Assembly (NCBI RefSeq): GCF_900142925.1
Contig: NZ_FRCN01000003.1
Span: 213,300 to 277,299 of the forward strand
Reading direction: 5' to 3'
Source: Chitinophaga sp. CF418
Lineage (GTDB): Bacteria; Bacteroidota; Bacteroidia; Chitinophagales; Chitinophagaceae
Length of the DNA: 64,000 nucleotides
Shown here: positions 45,456-54,317 of the stretch, one piece after another
Layout of the letters: each line of letters begins with the position of its first letter
How positions within the stretch are numbered: the first letter of the stretch is position 1
Notes under the pieces: model-generated
What the model was told of the DNA's origin: nothing
Databases searched by the model: none
What the model saw: only the letters and a program-made list of their open reading frames with translations
Translations under genes and position numbers: made by a program

Positions 45456-46670
45456 ATGCTTTTGACTTCCTCCTATGAACTGAAGACAGCATTTGCCTAT
45501 GCCAGGACTTTTAGCCTGGAGAGGAAGCTTTTTTACATAGATAGCCAGATGATCCTCCTGGGTATTCTGGACTCTTATGCCAGCGATATCGCGATCGATA
45601 CCGCAGACAGGGAAAAGCTGATCGGGTGGCTGCATGCCCTCAACTGGGAACAACGCCCCGGTACTATCATCCCCACGGGTAACAGGCCAAAGGTTCCTAT
45701 TATGACAGAGGCGGAAAGAATGCTGGAAAATGCGGCTTATTACCAGAAAAAACTGGGAGATGAACAACTCCATCCGCAGCACATCATCCTCTCGCTGCTC
45801 AGCATAGAAAACCGCTGCCAGTACAAATTCCAGTCCCTTGGTATCATCTTCGACAGCTACCTGGAACAGATCCGGGCGCTCAGGAATATACAGACCGATG
45901 TCCCTTTCCGTAGCCCCCGTGTCAAGACTTCCCATATCAGTTTCTTCCACCCGCTGATCCGGCTGTTTTATGGCCCTCAGCAGAAGAAATTAGCTGTAGA
46001 AAGGTATTTCAGGGAGGCACAGGCATTGCTGCAGTATAATGATATCCATAGGTGCCGGGCGCTCTGCCACCTGGTGTTACAGATGCAGCCCGATCATGTG
46101 AATGCATTATGGCTGTCGGGGGTGACCTGGAGAGTGGAAAGGAATTTTCAAAAGGCCCTCCCCTTTTATGAAAAGGTACACAAAAAACATCCGCAGCATA
46201 CAGGCGTACTGGCAGAAGTAGCGCATTGTTACAGTGAGCTGGGCAATCATGCAGGGGCACAACGCCTGTACGCACATGCCTTATCCCTGAATCCGGGGTC
46301 TTCCGAACTGCTGAACAGCCTCGGATTTGAATGTATCAAGCTGGAACTGTATGTGGAAGCGATCTCTTATTTTGATCAGGCCATTGCGTATGATGAGGAA
46401 TGCGCCTATGCCTATAACAATAAAGGCTATGTGCTGATGCACCTGGGATTTCCGGCGGCGGCCAGGGAACTCATACTGAAATCACTGCAGTTCAATAAAG
46501 GTAATGCCTATGCCTATAGGAACCTGGCATTGCTCGCCCTGAAAGAACAAGACGAAGACACTGCCAGGGAAATGCTCCTGAAGGCGCAACGATTTCACTT
46601 TAAACGTAATTATGGCAATGAAGTGGAAGAATTGCTACGCCGCCTGGGCAAACAAAAAGCTACTTCGTAA
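45456..46670 (+). CDS. Clp_N-like domain fused to TPR repeats
   Basis: About 404 residues from ATG 45456 (a TTG at 45450 is also in frame). Residues about 1-150 resemble the double Clp N-terminal repeat of ClpA/ClpC: LKTAFAYARTFSLERKLFYI...MILLGIL and MTEAERMLENAAYYQKKLGD...LHPQHIILSLLS. No AAA+ module follows. Instead residues about 180-390 hold five or so TPR units (ALWLSGVTWRVERNFQKALP, AEVAHCYSELGNHAGAQRLY, AYNNKGYVLMHLGFPAAARE). It may be an adaptor that mimics the Clp substrate-recognition domain. Its end overlaps the converging Aur1-like gene by 11 bases. Confidence 0.75.
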   Translation: MLLTSSYELKTAFAYARTFSLERKLFYIDSQMILLGILDSYASDIAIDTADREKLIGWLHALNWEQRPGTIIPTGNRPKVPIMTEAERMLENAAYYQKKLGDEQLHPQHIILSLLSIENRCQYKFQSLGIIFDSYLEQIRALRNIQTDVPFRSPRVKTSHISFFHPLIRLFYGPQQKKLAVERYFREAQALLQYNDIHRCRALCHLVLQMQPDHVNALWLSGVTWRVERNFQKALPFYEKVHKKHPQHTGVLAEVAHCYSELGNHAGAQRLYAHALSLNPGSSELLNSLGFECIKLELYVEAISYFDQAIAYDEECAYAYNNKGYVLMHLGFPAAARELILKSLQFNKGNAYAYRNLALLALKEQDEDTAREMLLKAQRFHFKRNYGNEVEELLRRLGKQKATS

Positions 46671-47610
46671 CAGCTAAATAATACTTGTTGATCCGCTCAT
46701 TATAAGCCACACTCCTCATCAGTACGAGCCTGTATAAGGCAATACCTACGCCGGCGCAGGCAATTCCTGCCAATACATCCAGTACGTAATGATGGCTGGT
46801 ATAAACTGCTGCAAACCAGATACCGAGGGAGATGATCCCAAAAATAGTCGTAAAGAACAGATTGGTGGTCTTCCTGGCGTAAAAGAATACGATCAGCGGA
46901 TAGGCAGAATGCAATGATGGCATTGCTGCGAATACGTTTGATCCTTTTGCATATAGTGATCCGAAGATATTAACGTTCAGCGCGGTGTCAAACCTGGCCA
47001 GTCCGGCGGTATTACCCGGAGTGCTGGCTATGAAGTCAAAACCATGTAACTGTACATACCATGGTGGTGCGGCAGGATAAGTATAATAGATGATATACCC
47101 GATCCAGTTAACCAGTATAAAGCTAAAGGCGAAATGCAGGAATTCAAGCCTGTCCTTATAAAACAGGTAAGTAGCGAATGCCAGCGGTACCGGCACCCAG
47201 CATAAATAGAATGATCCTGTCAGCACATCCAGCCATACCCTGGTATGATGCAGCCAGTATTCGTTCGGGGTTACTCTCACCCCATCCATCATCACGCCGA
47301 ACCATGCTTTTTCCGTCTCATAAATGTCCTTGATATGTACAGGCCCCGTCAGGTAATTCGGGAATGCCTTCATATAATCGAACACGATCCAATAAAAAAT
47401 GAAGATCGAAAAACCCAGTATAAAACGCCGGGTCGGTCTTGATACGTAATAGCAAACATTAAAAATAGCAATCAGCCATAGCTGATCAGTCTTAAAGCCA
47501 ACCAGCCAGCCTGAAAGCAACAGATAAGCTATGCTGATCGCAGTAACGATCAGCATATTTCGCCTATCAAAAAAAGCAGTTGTAGGCCTGGCAGGAACCG
47601 GTGCATCCAT
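46660..47610 (-). CDS. Aur1-like inositol phosphorylceramide synthase (PAP2 fold)
   Basis: 316 residues with about seven to eight membrane helices. The motifs are those of Aur1/inositolphosphotransferases, not common PAP2 phosphatases: YPAAPPWY (residues 178-185), FAAMPSLHSAYP with H234, and TSHHYVLDVLAG with H274 and D278. The known reaction moves inositol phosphate from phosphatidylinositol to ceramide, giving inositol phosphorylceramide and diacylglycerol. It is the last gene of a ten-gene operon that encodes all other steps. Six bases separate it from the hydroxylase gene. Confidence 0.88.
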   Translation of the reverse strand: MDAPVPARPTTAFFDRRNMLIVTAISIAYLLLSGWLVGFKTDQLWLIAIFNVCYYVSRPTRRFILGFSIFIFYWIVFDYMKAFPNYLTGPVHIKDIYETEKAWFGVMMDGVRVTPNEYWLHHTRVWLDVLTGSFYLCWVPVPLAFATYLFYKDRLEFLHFAFSFILVNWIGYIIYYTYPAAPPWYVQLHGFDFIASTPGNTAGLARFDTALNVNIFGSLYAKGSNVFAAMPSLHSAYPLIVFFYARKTTNLFFTTIFGIISLGIWFAAVYTSHHYVLDVLAGIACAGVGIALYRLVLMRSVAYNERINKYYLAVTK

Positions 47611-47616
47611 CTTATC

Positions 47617-48237
47617 TCACTTTTGAAAATCTGATCCGAAGATCTTGTCCCAGAACGAAGAACTCACACCATACCCTTTGGAAGCATCGGCATAGTGATG
47701 CATCATGTGGTGTTTCTTTAACTTCTTCCAGAACTTTGCCTTAAAATTGAAATGGTGCAGGGCATAGTGGGAGATATCGTAGAAAAGATATCCGCCTATA
47801 AAGCCTGCATAAAATCCGTAGAAATATATTTCGGGTATAAAACTTCTATATAGGAACCAGAAGCCCAGCGCCAGCGGTATGCTCACAGATGGCGGCAATA
47901 CCAGGCGTAATCTGTCATTGGGATAATCATGGTGCACACCATGGAAAATGAAGTGCAGCTTTCTTCCCCAGGAAGACTCCGGTTCAAAATGGAATACAAA
48001 GCGATGCATGATATATTCTGTCAGCGACCAGATAAAGATACCCGCCAGTACGCTGAGCAGCCATATCAGTACACCTGTATTCACTGTTACCAGCGCCGTC
48101 CAGCAGCAATAAACGATAACAGGAACGTATAAGAACAGCGGAATGCTGAAATGTACCTTAGATAATTTTTCCAGTAGTCCGTTCTTGAACATAGGCACAG
48201 ACTCTTGCGAGTTGGAAACGTACTGTCTATTACTCAT
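47617..48237 (-). CDS. Fatty-acid/ceramide hydroxylase (Scs7/FA2H-like)
   Basis: 206 residues, four membrane segments and the histidine clusters of the fatty-acid hydroxylase superfamily: EYIMHRFVFH, FHGVHHDYPND, YDISHYALHH and KKHHMMHHY. The combination HGVHHDYPND...VLPP is typical of Scs7/FA2H-type sphingolipid fatty-acid 2-hydroxylases, without their cytochrome b5 domain. It would place a 2-hydroxyl on the ceramide N-acyl chain using a di-iron centre and oxygen. The operon position between phosphatidyltransferase and Aur1-like genes supports a sphingolipid substrate. Confidence 0.85.
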   Translation of the reverse strand: MSNRQYVSNSQESVPMFKNGLLEKLSKVHFSIPLFLYVPVIVYCCWTALVTVNTGVLIWLLSVLAGIFIWSLTEYIMHRFVFHFEPESSWGRKLHFIFHGVHHDYPNDRLRLVLPPSVSIPLALGFWFLYRSFIPEIYFYGFYAGFIGGYLFYDISHYALHHFNFKAKFWKKLKKHHMMHHYADASKGYGVSSSFWDKIFGSDFQK

Positions 48238-48263
48238 TCGTCTTGAATTTAACTATCAACCAT

Positions 48264-49538
48264 TTATGGCTTGAACTGCTCCTTTATTTCTTTGCCGGTA
48301 GCAGGGTCTACTCCTTTCATTTCTATGTATACCACGTTCGGGAACCAGAAGGTGCCACCTTCGATCTGCAGGTAGATCCTGTTCAGCTGCGCCATTACGG
48401 TACCGATCTGCGTGTAGATATGGTAGTCGCCCTGGGCAGACCTCATCAGGTACATCTTTTTCTTATCATAGGCTACGGAACGTATTTCATATCTGTCCTT
48501 CGCCAGTTGTTTTACCTTCAGTCCGTAGGCAAATTTACGTTGTATATAATTTAATCCTTTCTTTTCACCATTTTCCGTGTACCTGATCCAGTAAATATTC
48601 ACCGGCTGATCTTCGTCCAGTGTACCATCTTTCTGCAGATTCAGGTCGTACACAATCGTGTTCGCATTCGGCGTACGCTGCATGTAGAACAGCATATGCG
48701 GAATATTCTGCGGTACCGGGAATACCGGTTCTGTTCTCACCTTCTGTACATTCGCCATTGTCATAACAGGCATTACCATGATGAGCAGTGCGATCACCGG
48801 AGTGGTGGTAGCGCTTCTGATCACGCGGGTTACCTGGTCCTGCTGATCCATTGCCTTCTTTGCATCCTTTAGGCGGCCTACCGCTGTTATATTGGTCATG
48901 ATCGCCATAATGAACAGTGGGAAGGTAAAGATCGAGATGGTTTCAAATACATGGAAAGGAATACCCGGTATAAACAGTTTGTAATCCCCGCCAATGAAAT
49001 GTGAAGTGATACCGCAGGCGATGGCTGATACGGAAATGATCACGATCCTTTCCGGGCGTTGCATCAGCCCTCCTTTACACTCAATACCAAGACCTTCCGC
49101 ACGCGCCCTGGTATAGCTTACCATCATAGAGCCGATCAGCGCAATAAAGGCGAATATGGAGCTCAGGAAATAGTGATGTCCGATCAGGTAATAACAGATC
49201 CCCAGGAACAGGACCATTTCGCTGTATCGGTCCAGTACAGAGTCAAACAGGGCCCCGAAACGCGACCCCATATTTCCCAGGCGGGCTACCTGACCGTCCA
49301 GCATATCAAATAACCCTGCAAAAAGGATCAGGGCACCGGCCCATCCTACGTAGGACAGGTCTCCCCTGTTGCCTTCCTCGACTCCCGTCACAAATATCAC
49401 TACCACACCTATGTTCAGCAGGAATCCGATCAGGGTGACAGCGTTAGGCGTCAGCCCCATCTTGATCAGGCCCTTTACCAAAGGGTTGATCACTACGTAA
49501 ATTGCTTGCTGCAACTTATCTCTGAATCGTTTTTTCAT
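48264..49538 (-). CDS. CDP-alcohol phosphatidyltransferase fused to DUF4833
   Basis: 424 residues. Residues 1-225 are a six-helix CDP-alcohol phosphotransferase with a full motif: D78, D81-G82, A85-R86, G95, D99 and D103 ([10 protein letters not shown]...[11 protein letters not shown]). In this operon it should make phosphatidylinositol phosphate from CDP-diacylglycerol and inositol phosphate. Residues about 245-265 are hydrophobic, like an internal signal/anchor ([20 protein letters not shown]). Residues about 270-424 match the style of DUF4833 proteins ([40 protein letters not shown]). DUF4833 has no known function, and the fusion points to work on inositol lipids outside the cytoplasm. Confidence 0.85.
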   Translation of the reverse strand: MKKRFRDKLQQAIYVVINPLVKGLIKMGLTPNAVTLIGFLLNIGVVVIFVTGVEEGNRGDLSYVGWAGALILFAGLFDMLDGQVARLGNMGSRFGALFDSVLDRYSEMVLFLGICYYLIGHHYFLSSIFAFIALIGSMMVSYTRARAEGLGIECKGGLMQRPERIVIISVSAIACGITSHFIGGDYKLFIPGIPFHVFETISIFTFPLFIMAIMTNITAVGRLKDAKKAMDQQDQVTRVIRSATTTPVIALLIMVMPVMTMANVQKVRTEPVFPVPQNIPHMLFYMQRTPNANTIVYDLNLQKDGTLDEDQPVNIYWIRYTENGEKKGLNYIQRKFAYGLKVKQLAKDRYEIRSVAYDKKKMYLMRSAQGDYHIYTQIGTVMAQLNRIYLQIEGGTFWFPNVVYIEMKGVDPATGKEIKEQFKP

Positions 49539-49557
49539 GGCTTACGATTGAAAAACA

Positions 49558-52104
49558 TTAAAAATCAAATCTAACTCTGCCTCTGATACCCCAATTAGAA
49601 ATCAATGGGTTATCCAGGTAAGTAAACCTCTTTACGAGATCTATCCTGAGCAGTTTAAATATATTGGCGATACCGACGCTACCTTCCACATATGGCGTAT
49701 TGCCAAGTGTATAGGTGATCGGCACTCCATCTGAATAATTTGAGAACTGTATCTTCGTCGGATCCAGCCTTGGATCGTTGCCTTTGCTCAATCCTCCGTA
49801 CAGCACCTTCACCGTTGCTACCTCACGGAGTTTCAATTTTTTCAGCAAAGGTATCTTATTGAAGATAAATCCATTAAAGCTATGGTCAATATTTATACCA
49901 GCATAGCGGTCACTCACAAATTCCAGGAAGTTCATCAGGTTATAAGACTGTAACTGGTAAGCATATGACTGGTTCGCTCTGTGGATGGTCAACAACGGAT
50001 AAGGTATGTGTCCGAAGATGTAGCCACCCTCTACAACCACCTCACTATATCCAAGCTGTGAAAGGTATACCATCTTATAAATATTCAGGGTGATGTTCTG
50101 GTAATTGTAACCACTGTTGAACAGCCCCTTCACTCCCGCGATTGCTCTGAGTGTGAAGATAGGATATTTGTTGGGGATGGGGATCCTGAAGTTCTTACCC
50201 TGGTAGAACTGTTCATGAGGCGCCCAACGCAGCTCCAGCGACAACTCTGAAGTAGTGATCTTCTTCACACTGTCAGCAATGCTGGTGCCTTTGTAATAAG
50301 ACAGGGTACCCGCTGGCGTCTGCTGCCAGTGTTTGAACCCTACCTGGAAAGATGAGTGGTTGTACAGCTCATGCAGGTAATACACCCTGTAAATGTCATT
50401 GTACAGCCATTTATCGTTGTTACCACGCTTGAAGGACAGCAGGAAGTTGTCTTCCTGTACGAACTGCAGCTCCTGACCCGGGATCTTAGTATCGTGCTGG
50501 TAGCTCGCCTTGACAGCGCGTACCGGCCAGTCGTAAATGGACTTATGGTTAAAGGCATAAGAGCCTCCGAAGTAATATTTCCATTTCTGATCCTTGAAAC
50601 CGTAGGCGCCGTATCCTTCCAGGTAAATGCTCTTATTGAACTTAGGTGTGGTCCTTCCTCCCAACCTCAGGCGGAAGCCTTCCACCGGGTTGAAGTTATA
50701 GAACGTATTCACCGGGCCTACTTCAAACTTGGGACCTACGCTCTTCCAGCCGGCCAGCAACAGGGTTGCAATGTCCATAGTGCGCCTGAAGGACTTCATA
50801 TGCTGCAGGCTGTCAATATTGGCATATACCTTCGATTCTGCGGTGGTCAGCGTATCATGCCTGTTCTGTTCCCAGAAGCTTTCCGGCTTCACAGCCTCCT
50901 CCTCATTTTCAACATAGGAGCTTCCTTCATAGAACTTTTCCGGCATAGGCTTGTTGATCACCATGTTCTTCAGGGACACTGTACGTTCTCCGTAAAGACC
51001 GCTCTTACCCTTGAAGAGACCAAAATCGGCCATCAGGGTGTTCTTATTCATGAAGTAACGGCCATCTGGTGTCTTTTCGAAGTCCATATAGAGGTGGAAA
51101 TCACGGATAAAGTTCAGGTTGATCTCTTTATTGGCCGTCATATCCGCCTTCTGTATAGCGTATTTCCCATCCAGCGTGATATACATTTTACCTTCCAGTA
51201 AACGGTCTGCTTTGTTCCTGGGATAGAATTCCAGGACAATCAGTTTTGTGCTGTCTGCCGTTTTGATGGTATCGGCAATAAAGTACTTGTAGAAAGTAGG
51301 ACCCGCATCTGCGATGGGGCTCAGGAACTGGTTGGTGAACAACATCATATTGTTGTCGTAGATATCCACGTCCTGATAAATGTGGTTCAGATAAGCGCTC
51401 AGACCGCGGTTATCGATATAATTCTCAAAGCTGACCTTCTTATCAGCTGTGATGATCGTTTTCTTCTTTTCGGGATCCCTGCGGTAGTATACATCCGCCA
51501 GTTTCTCTTCCAGGTACATCGGGAGGAGCGAGCGTCCTGCCATCTTGGTTGTATCCTGGTTATCGAACACGAATTTATACTTCCGGGTGAACCGGTTGTT
51601 GCTGATTTTTTCAGAGACATTACTCAGTGCAAACTCCAGTTTCTCATACTGGTTATAGTTGGCATAGTCATAATGCTCCATTCTGTTCTTTGATTTGTTA
51701 TCAATGACCAGTCGGATCAACTCTACAGCCGGGTTATCCTTGTTACGATATCTTTCTTTCTTACGCCTGATTACCACTTCACCCAGGGTTTTTGCACCAT
51801 TTTCCAGGCTCACATTCCTCACCTGTTCGTTACCTCTCTGTATCCGTATTACAACGGCTTTGTACCCCATCAGGGAAAAGCGTACACTATCTTTTGGGCT
51901 ATCAAACTGCAATTCGTACCGGCCTGCAGCATCAGTAGAGATGCCAAAGGAAGTACCGGGCACAAAAACGCTTACAAAGGGCAAGGGGGCACCTGTTTTG
52001 TCTGTAACCACACCCTTCACCTTCGTTGTCTGCGCAAATACTGAACTAAAGCCGAGCGTAAGCAATAACAAAAGACCTAAACTAATATTTTTACTACCAT
52101 TCAT
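49558..52104 (-). CDS. DUF5686 outer-membrane protein with CarboxypepD_reg-like domain
   Basis: 848 residues from ATG 52104, one base after the GtrA stop (TAGAATG). Signal peptide LGLLLLLTLGFSSVFAQ; residues about 25-105 are a carboxypeptidase-regulatory-like beta domain (KVKGVVTDKTGAPLPFVSVF, YELQF). The rest follows the DUF5686 family: a periplasmic part (NPAVELIRLVIDNKSKN) and a C-terminal membrane beta-barrel ending in GRVRFDF, a typical outer-membrane signature. Its function is not known. Its place inside a lipid operon suggests transport or placement of the product at the outer membrane. Confidence 0.88.
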   Translation of the reverse strand: MNGSKNISLGLLLLLTLGFSSVFAQTTKVKGVVTDKTGAPLPFVSVFVPGTSFGISTDAAGRYELQFDSPKDSVRFSLMGYKAVVIRIQRGNEQVRNVSLENGAKTLGEVVIRRKKERYRNKDNPAVELIRLVIDNKSKNRMEHYDYANYNQYEKLEFALSNVSEKISNNRFTRKYKFVFDNQDTTKMAGRSLLPMYLEEKLADVYYRRDPEKKKTIITADKKVSFENYIDNRGLSAYLNHIYQDVDIYDNNMMLFTNQFLSPIADAGPTFYKYFIADTIKTADSTKLIVLEFYPRNKADRLLEGKMYITLDGKYAIQKADMTANKEINLNFIRDFHLYMDFEKTPDGRYFMNKNTLMADFGLFKGKSGLYGERTVSLKNMVINKPMPEKFYEGSSYVENEEEAVKPESFWEQNRHDTLTTAESKVYANIDSLQHMKSFRRTMDIATLLLAGWKSVGPKFEVGPVNTFYNFNPVEGFRLRLGGRTTPKFNKSIYLEGYGAYGFKDQKWKYYFGGSYAFNHKSIYDWPVRAVKASYQHDTKIPGQELQFVQEDNFLLSFKRGNNDKWLYNDIYRVYYLHELYNHSSFQVGFKHWQQTPAGTLSYYKGTSIADSVKKITTSELSLELRWAPHEQFYQGKNFRIPIPNKYPIFTLRAIAGVKGLFNSGYNYQNITLNIYKMVYLSQLGYSEVVVEGGYIFGHIPYPLLTIHRANQSYAYQLQSYNLMNFLEFVSDRYAGINIDHSFNGFIFNKIPLLKKLKLREVATVKVLYGGLSKGNDPRLDPTKIQFSNYSDGVPITYTLGNTPYVEGSVGIANIFKLLRIDLVKRFTYLDNPLISNWGIRGRVRFDF

Positions 52105-52105
52105 T

Positions 52106-52501
52106 CTATCTAACATCTTTAAAAACGAACCGCTTCTGCATTATATAACTATAAGTAAACCCAATCAGCAATGATACTATCATTTTAACCATGGCTACTC
52201 TTTCTATAAGACTGTACCATCCTGTAAAATGTAGTATAAGCCACACTCCTGCTGCATTCAGCAGCATGTTCCCCACCCAGGTGATACCATAGCGCAGTGC
52301 TTGTCCTCCTATCGCGCCTTTCTCCTTATTAAAGACCCACTGCCGGTTAATCATAAAATTGGCGGCCCCACCTGTAAAGGTACCGGCCATATTAGCACCG
52401 ACATACCAGGTTCCAGCCTGGGTTGACAGCAGGATCACCGCAAGGAAATCCAGACCTGTCGCTATCAGTGATGAGGCCTGAGCCTTCAAAAACTTCATCA
52501 T
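52106..52501 (-). CDS. GtrA family small membrane protein
   Basis: 131 residues with four membrane helices, as usual for GtrA: FLKAQASSLIATGLDFLAVI at the start, ANFMINRQWVFNKEK after the second helix and GFTYSYIMQKRFVFKD at the end. GtrA proteins are thought to flip lipid-linked sugars or to be partners of polyprenol-phosphate glycosyltransferases. Start overlaps the stop of the PgpA gene as ATGA. In this operon flipping of an inositol lipid intermediate is a plausible inference. Confidence 0.87.
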   Translation of the reverse strand: MMKFLKAQASSLIATGLDFLAVILLSTQAGTWYVGANMAGTFTGGAANFMINRQWVFNKEKGAIGGQALRYGITWVGNMLLNAAGVWLILHFTGWYSLIERVAMVKMIVSLLIGFTYSYIMQKRFVFKDVR

Positions 52502-52962
52502 TTTCCAAAAACGTTACTGTGATAAACAATCTGCAGCAACAAGTTGGTATATACTCCTGCTACTACGTCATCCATCATTACTCCAAGTCCTCCCGGTAAC
52601 TGCTCGGTACGGCGGATCAGTAATGGTTTACGGATATCAAAGAACCTGAACAATACAAGCCCTGCCAGTATGTACCCCGGGGTTACCGGTAGGAACAGCA
52701 GGCTAAAGCACATACCGGACACTTCATCTATCACCACTTTTTTGTCGTCCTTACCCCAATAAGGTTCAACTTCCGTACCGGACCAAATGCCTAACAATGT
52801 AACTGCGATGGTAATTGCCAGCGGCCACATCACAGATATATTACCACCAGCCTGCGCAAGGTACCAGCAAAGAGCTGTCACGGCGGCAGCAACCGTGCCT
52901 CCGCCCTTGCCAATGTAGCCTATGCCCAGGCTGGTAGCGATTATTTTATGAATTCGGATCAT
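52498..52962 (-). CDS. pgpA: PgpA-like phosphatase, probable phosphatidylinositol-phosphate phosphatase
   Basis: 154 residues with the PgpA pattern: GYIGKGGGTVAA, KKVVIDEVSGMCFSL, FRFFDIRKPLLIRRTEQLPGG and GVMMDDVVAGVYTN. PgpA dephosphorylates phosphatidylglycerophosphate, but next to inositol-3-phosphate synthase and a phosphatidyltransferase the likelier substrate is phosphatidylinositol phosphate. Relatives are reported in the inositol-lipid cluster of Bacteroides. It overlaps both neighbours by ATGA, so expression is coupled. Confidence 0.85.
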   Translation of the reverse strand: MIRIHKIIATSLGIGYIGKGGGTVAAAVTALCWYLAQAGGNISVMWPLAITIAVTLLGIWSGTEVEPYWGKDDKKVVIDEVSGMCFSLLFLPVTPGYILAGLVLFRFFDIRKPLLIRRTEQLPGGLGVMMDDVVAGVYTNLLLQIVYHSNVFGK

Positions 52963-54284
52963 CCTTCGTTTAAAATTCCTTCGTAATAATCCAGCCCCAG
53001 GTGCGTGATCAGATCTTCACCCATCAGGTAGCGCAGCGTATTCTGCAGCTTGATCAGCTGTTTGAAGATGTCATGCTCAGGACGCAGGCCTGGTGCTGTT
53101 TGTGGTGATTTAAGATAGAAGGACAGCCATTCCTGGATACCGCTCATACCGGCACGTTTCGCAAAGTCAATGAACAGAGCGAGGTCGAGTACGATTGGCG
53201 CAGCCAGGATAGAGTCGCGGCAAAGGAAATTCACCTTGATCTGCATTTTATAGCCCATCCAACCAAATATGTCAATGTTATCCCAACTTTCCTTGTTGTC
53301 CTTACGCGGAGGATAATAGTTGATCCTGATCTTGTGGTACATATCACCATACAGTTCAGGATGTTCATCCGGCATCAGGATATCTTCCAACACACCCAGT
53401 TTGGATACTTCTTTTGTTTTAAAGTTATCAGGATCGTCCAGTACCCATCCATCGCGGTTACCCAGGATATTGGTGGAGAACCAGCCTTCCATTCCCAGTG
53501 CACGTGCCTGCAAACCTGGGGCCAGGATGGTCTTCATCAGGGTCTGACCAGTTTTGAAGTCTTTACCGGCGATAGGGGTTTTAGTTTTCTTGGACAATTC
53601 TACGAGAGCAGGGATATCACAGGTCAGGTTAGGCGCACCGTTCGCAAAAGGAACGCCCAGCGTCAGCGCCGCATATGCATAGATCATGCTCGGAGCAATA
53701 CGCGGATCGTTATCTTTCAGCCCCTGTTCAAATGTCGCCAGTGACTGGTGAACATCTGCAGCTTCGTGATATATTTCGGTAGAACCGCACCATACCATTA
53801 CAACACGGTCACAACCTTTCTCTTTCTGGAAATTTTTGATATCCTCTATTACGGCCTGTGCCAGGTCATAACGGGTCTTGTAGTCCTTAACGTGTGTACC
53901 ATCCAGATTTTTAACAAAGTTTTTATCGAAAGCTGCCTTCATTGGAACGATAGATTCCAGTTCCGGCCTGATAGCTTCCAGCATAAACCTGTCAAGTACT
54001 TCAGCTTTGACTGCAGCGGTATACACATTGTCTTCATACACATCCCAACCACCAAATACAAGATCATTCAGATTCGCCAAAGGAACGAAGTCCTTAATCA
54101 GCGGATTCCTGTTTTCTGTTCTTTTTCCCAGTCGGATATGGCCCATCTGTGCAACAGAGCCAATGGGCTTGGATAGCCCTTTCTTAATTGATTCTACTCC
54201 GGCAATGAATGTCGTGGCTACCGCGCCAAGGCCCGGCATCAGGACACCCAGTTTCCCTTTTGCTTCTTTAATTTGATGTTTCAT
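52959..54284 (-). CDS. ino1: Inositol-3-phosphate synthase
   Basis: 441 residues with a Rossmann start (LGVLMPGLGAVATTFIAGV) and the signatures of MIPS: VMVWCGSTEIYHEAA, FANGAPNLTCDIPALVELS, PIAGKDFKTGQTLMKTILAP, WFSTNILGNRDGWVLDDP and KTKEVSKLGVLEDIL with conserved lysines of the active site. It isomerises glucose-6-phosphate to inositol-3-phosphate with NAD, the first step of inositol lipid synthesis. It overlaps the PgpA gene by four bases and starts 33 bases after the SDR gene. Confidence 0.93.
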   Translation of the reverse strand: MKHQIKEAKGKLGVLMPGLGAVATTFIAGVESIKKGLSKPIGSVAQMGHIRLGKRTENRNPLIKDFVPLANLNDLVFGGWDVYEDNVYTAAVKAEVLDRFMLEAIRPELESIVPMKAAFDKNFVKNLDGTHVKDYKTRYDLAQAVIEDIKNFQKEKGCDRVVMVWCGSTEIYHEAADVHQSLATFEQGLKDNDPRIAPSMIYAYAALTLGVPFANGAPNLTCDIPALVELSKKTKTPIAGKDFKTGQTLMKTILAPGLQARALGMEGWFSTNILGNRDGWVLDDPDNFKTKEVSKLGVLEDILMPDEHPELYGDMYHKIRINYYPPRKDNKESWDNIDIFGWMGYKMQIKVNFLCRDSILAAPIVLDLALFIDFAKRAGMSGIQEWLSFYLKSPQTAPGLRPEHDIFKQLIKLQNTLRYLMGEDLITHLGLDYYEGILNEG

Positions 54285-54317
54285 AAAAATGTGAGACTTT
54301 TATTTAACTGTTTTAAC

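Noticed and set aside
45318..45950. 210-residue minus-strand frame
   Set aside because: It overlaps the Clp_N/TPR gene, whose sequence is clearly protein-like; the antisense frame is not.
50356..51201. 281-residue plus-strand frame
   Set aside because: It is antisense to the well-conserved DUF5686 gene and has no recognisable domain.
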